Source of the DNA: Sutterella sp. AM11-39
GTDB lineage: Bacteria; Pseudomonadota; Gammaproteobacteria; Burkholderiales; Burkholderiaceae_F
DNA: 64,000 nucleotides
NCBI RefSeq assembly: GCF_003472385.1
Contig: NZ_QRLV01000006.1
Coordinates: 62,001 to 126,000 of the forward strand
Reading direction: 5' to 3'
A program made the translations under genes and the position numbers. Below, piece after piece: positions 63,742-64,000 of the stretch; within the stretch, counting starts at the first letter, position 1, and every line of letters begins with the position of its first letter. The notes below the pieces were generated by a model. It was not told the DNA's origin. It saw only the letters and a list, made by a program, of their open reading frames with translations, and searched no databases.

Positions 63742-64000
63742 TTAGGCGGCAAGCATCAGAATCTTTTCGATGTCGCCCTGCGTGAGAGGCTTGAAGTGGC
63801 CGAGCGTACCGCCGGCAGCAGCTGCCGCGGCAATTTCCTTGACCGGCACTTCCTTGTCGGTGAGCTCATGCAGACGCGTCGGCAGATTCATCACCATCAG
63901 GAACGACGTGAGTTTGGCAACGGCAAGCTTAACCACTTGCTCGGGATCGGTACCTTCCGGAGCGTTAACGCCGAGTACTTCGTGGGCAAAGCGCAAAACG
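63742..64000 (-). CDS. Iron-containing alcohol dehydrogenase, C-terminal end (start outside window)
   Basis: About 85 residues. RFAHEVLGVNAPEG, MNLPTRLHEL, VPVKEIAAAAAAGG and FKPLTQGDIEKILMLAA match the C-terminal helical domain of group III iron-dependent alcohol dehydrogenases. The metal and NAD motifs lie outside the window. It is upstream of tadA on the same strand with a 34-bp gap. Confidence 0.8.
   Translation of the reverse strand, partial: VLRFAHEVLGVNAPEGTDPEQVVKLAVAKLTSFLMVMNLPTRLHELTDKEVPVKEIAAAAAAGGTLGHFKPLTQGDIEKILMLAA

Overview
The window looks like the chromosome of a Sutterellaceae-type betaproteobacterium (Sutterella/Parasutterella relatives, Burkholderiales). This is inferred from Burkholderiales-type general porins, several Tat-exported FAD reductases of the flavocytochrome c family, DcuC-type dicarboxylate transport, LpxH lipid A synthesis and a leuCDB-asd operon. 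No 16S rRNA, tRNA or CRISPR array was found, so the genus is not proven.

Layout. 1-4 kb: a truncated porin, a DUF134/NifX-type metal-binding fusion and a PanE-NfsA fusion. 4-9.5 kb: a DcuC transporter, a TtrS/TtrR-like two-component system and an M20 peptidase; an 18-bp motif is repeated upstream of dcuC and of the peptidase. 9.6-18 kb: housekeeping genes (rnhB, tilS, accA, an AlkA-like glycosylase, cysS, a TPR protein, two cyclophilins, lpxH). 18.3-20.2 kb: a periplasmic flavoprotein with its small multihaem cytochrome. 20.3-24.6 kb: an Rrf2/NsrR-like regulator with a duplicated start region, an autotransporter and flavohaemoglobin hmp. 24.8-29.4 kb: a YqhC-like AraC regulator, a DUF362 protein and two aldo-keto reductases, one frameshifted.

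29.6-37.1 kb is the most unusual block. A five-gene operon encodes a cytochrome bd-superfamily subunit with a C-terminal c-type haem domain, a second polytopic subunit, a monohaem cytochrome c, a sulfide dehydrogenase-type flavoprotein and a c4-like dihaem cytochrome. Divergent from it are an ArsR-rhodanese fusion regulator and a TDT/SLAC1-type channel. Together they suggest a sulfide- or persulfide-responsive periplasmic electron-transfer chain with a sulfur-anion exporter.

37-41.6 kb carries a BASS transporter, a large FMN/FAD flavocytochrome c-type reductase and a second porin. 41.7-46.6 kb is an accessory, decaying segment: a 27-bp tandem repeat array, an AT-rich CoiA-like nuclease gene, a chimeric pseudogene made by deletion between aroD and a flavoprotein gene, an NlpE-like lipoprotein and a degraded aldo-keto reductase tail. 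46.8-50.1 kb has a TauE-type permease and a cystine-type ABC importer. 50.2-54.3 kb is mobile DNA: an orphan TnpB element, an inverted repeat holding two consensus DnaA boxes and an ISL3-family IS. 54.5-64 kb returns to core genes (asd-leuB-leuD-leuC), a LuxR regulator facing a hybrid histidine kinase, an LD-carboxypeptidase, an N-terminally extended TadA and the end of an iron-dependent alcohol dehydrogenase gene.
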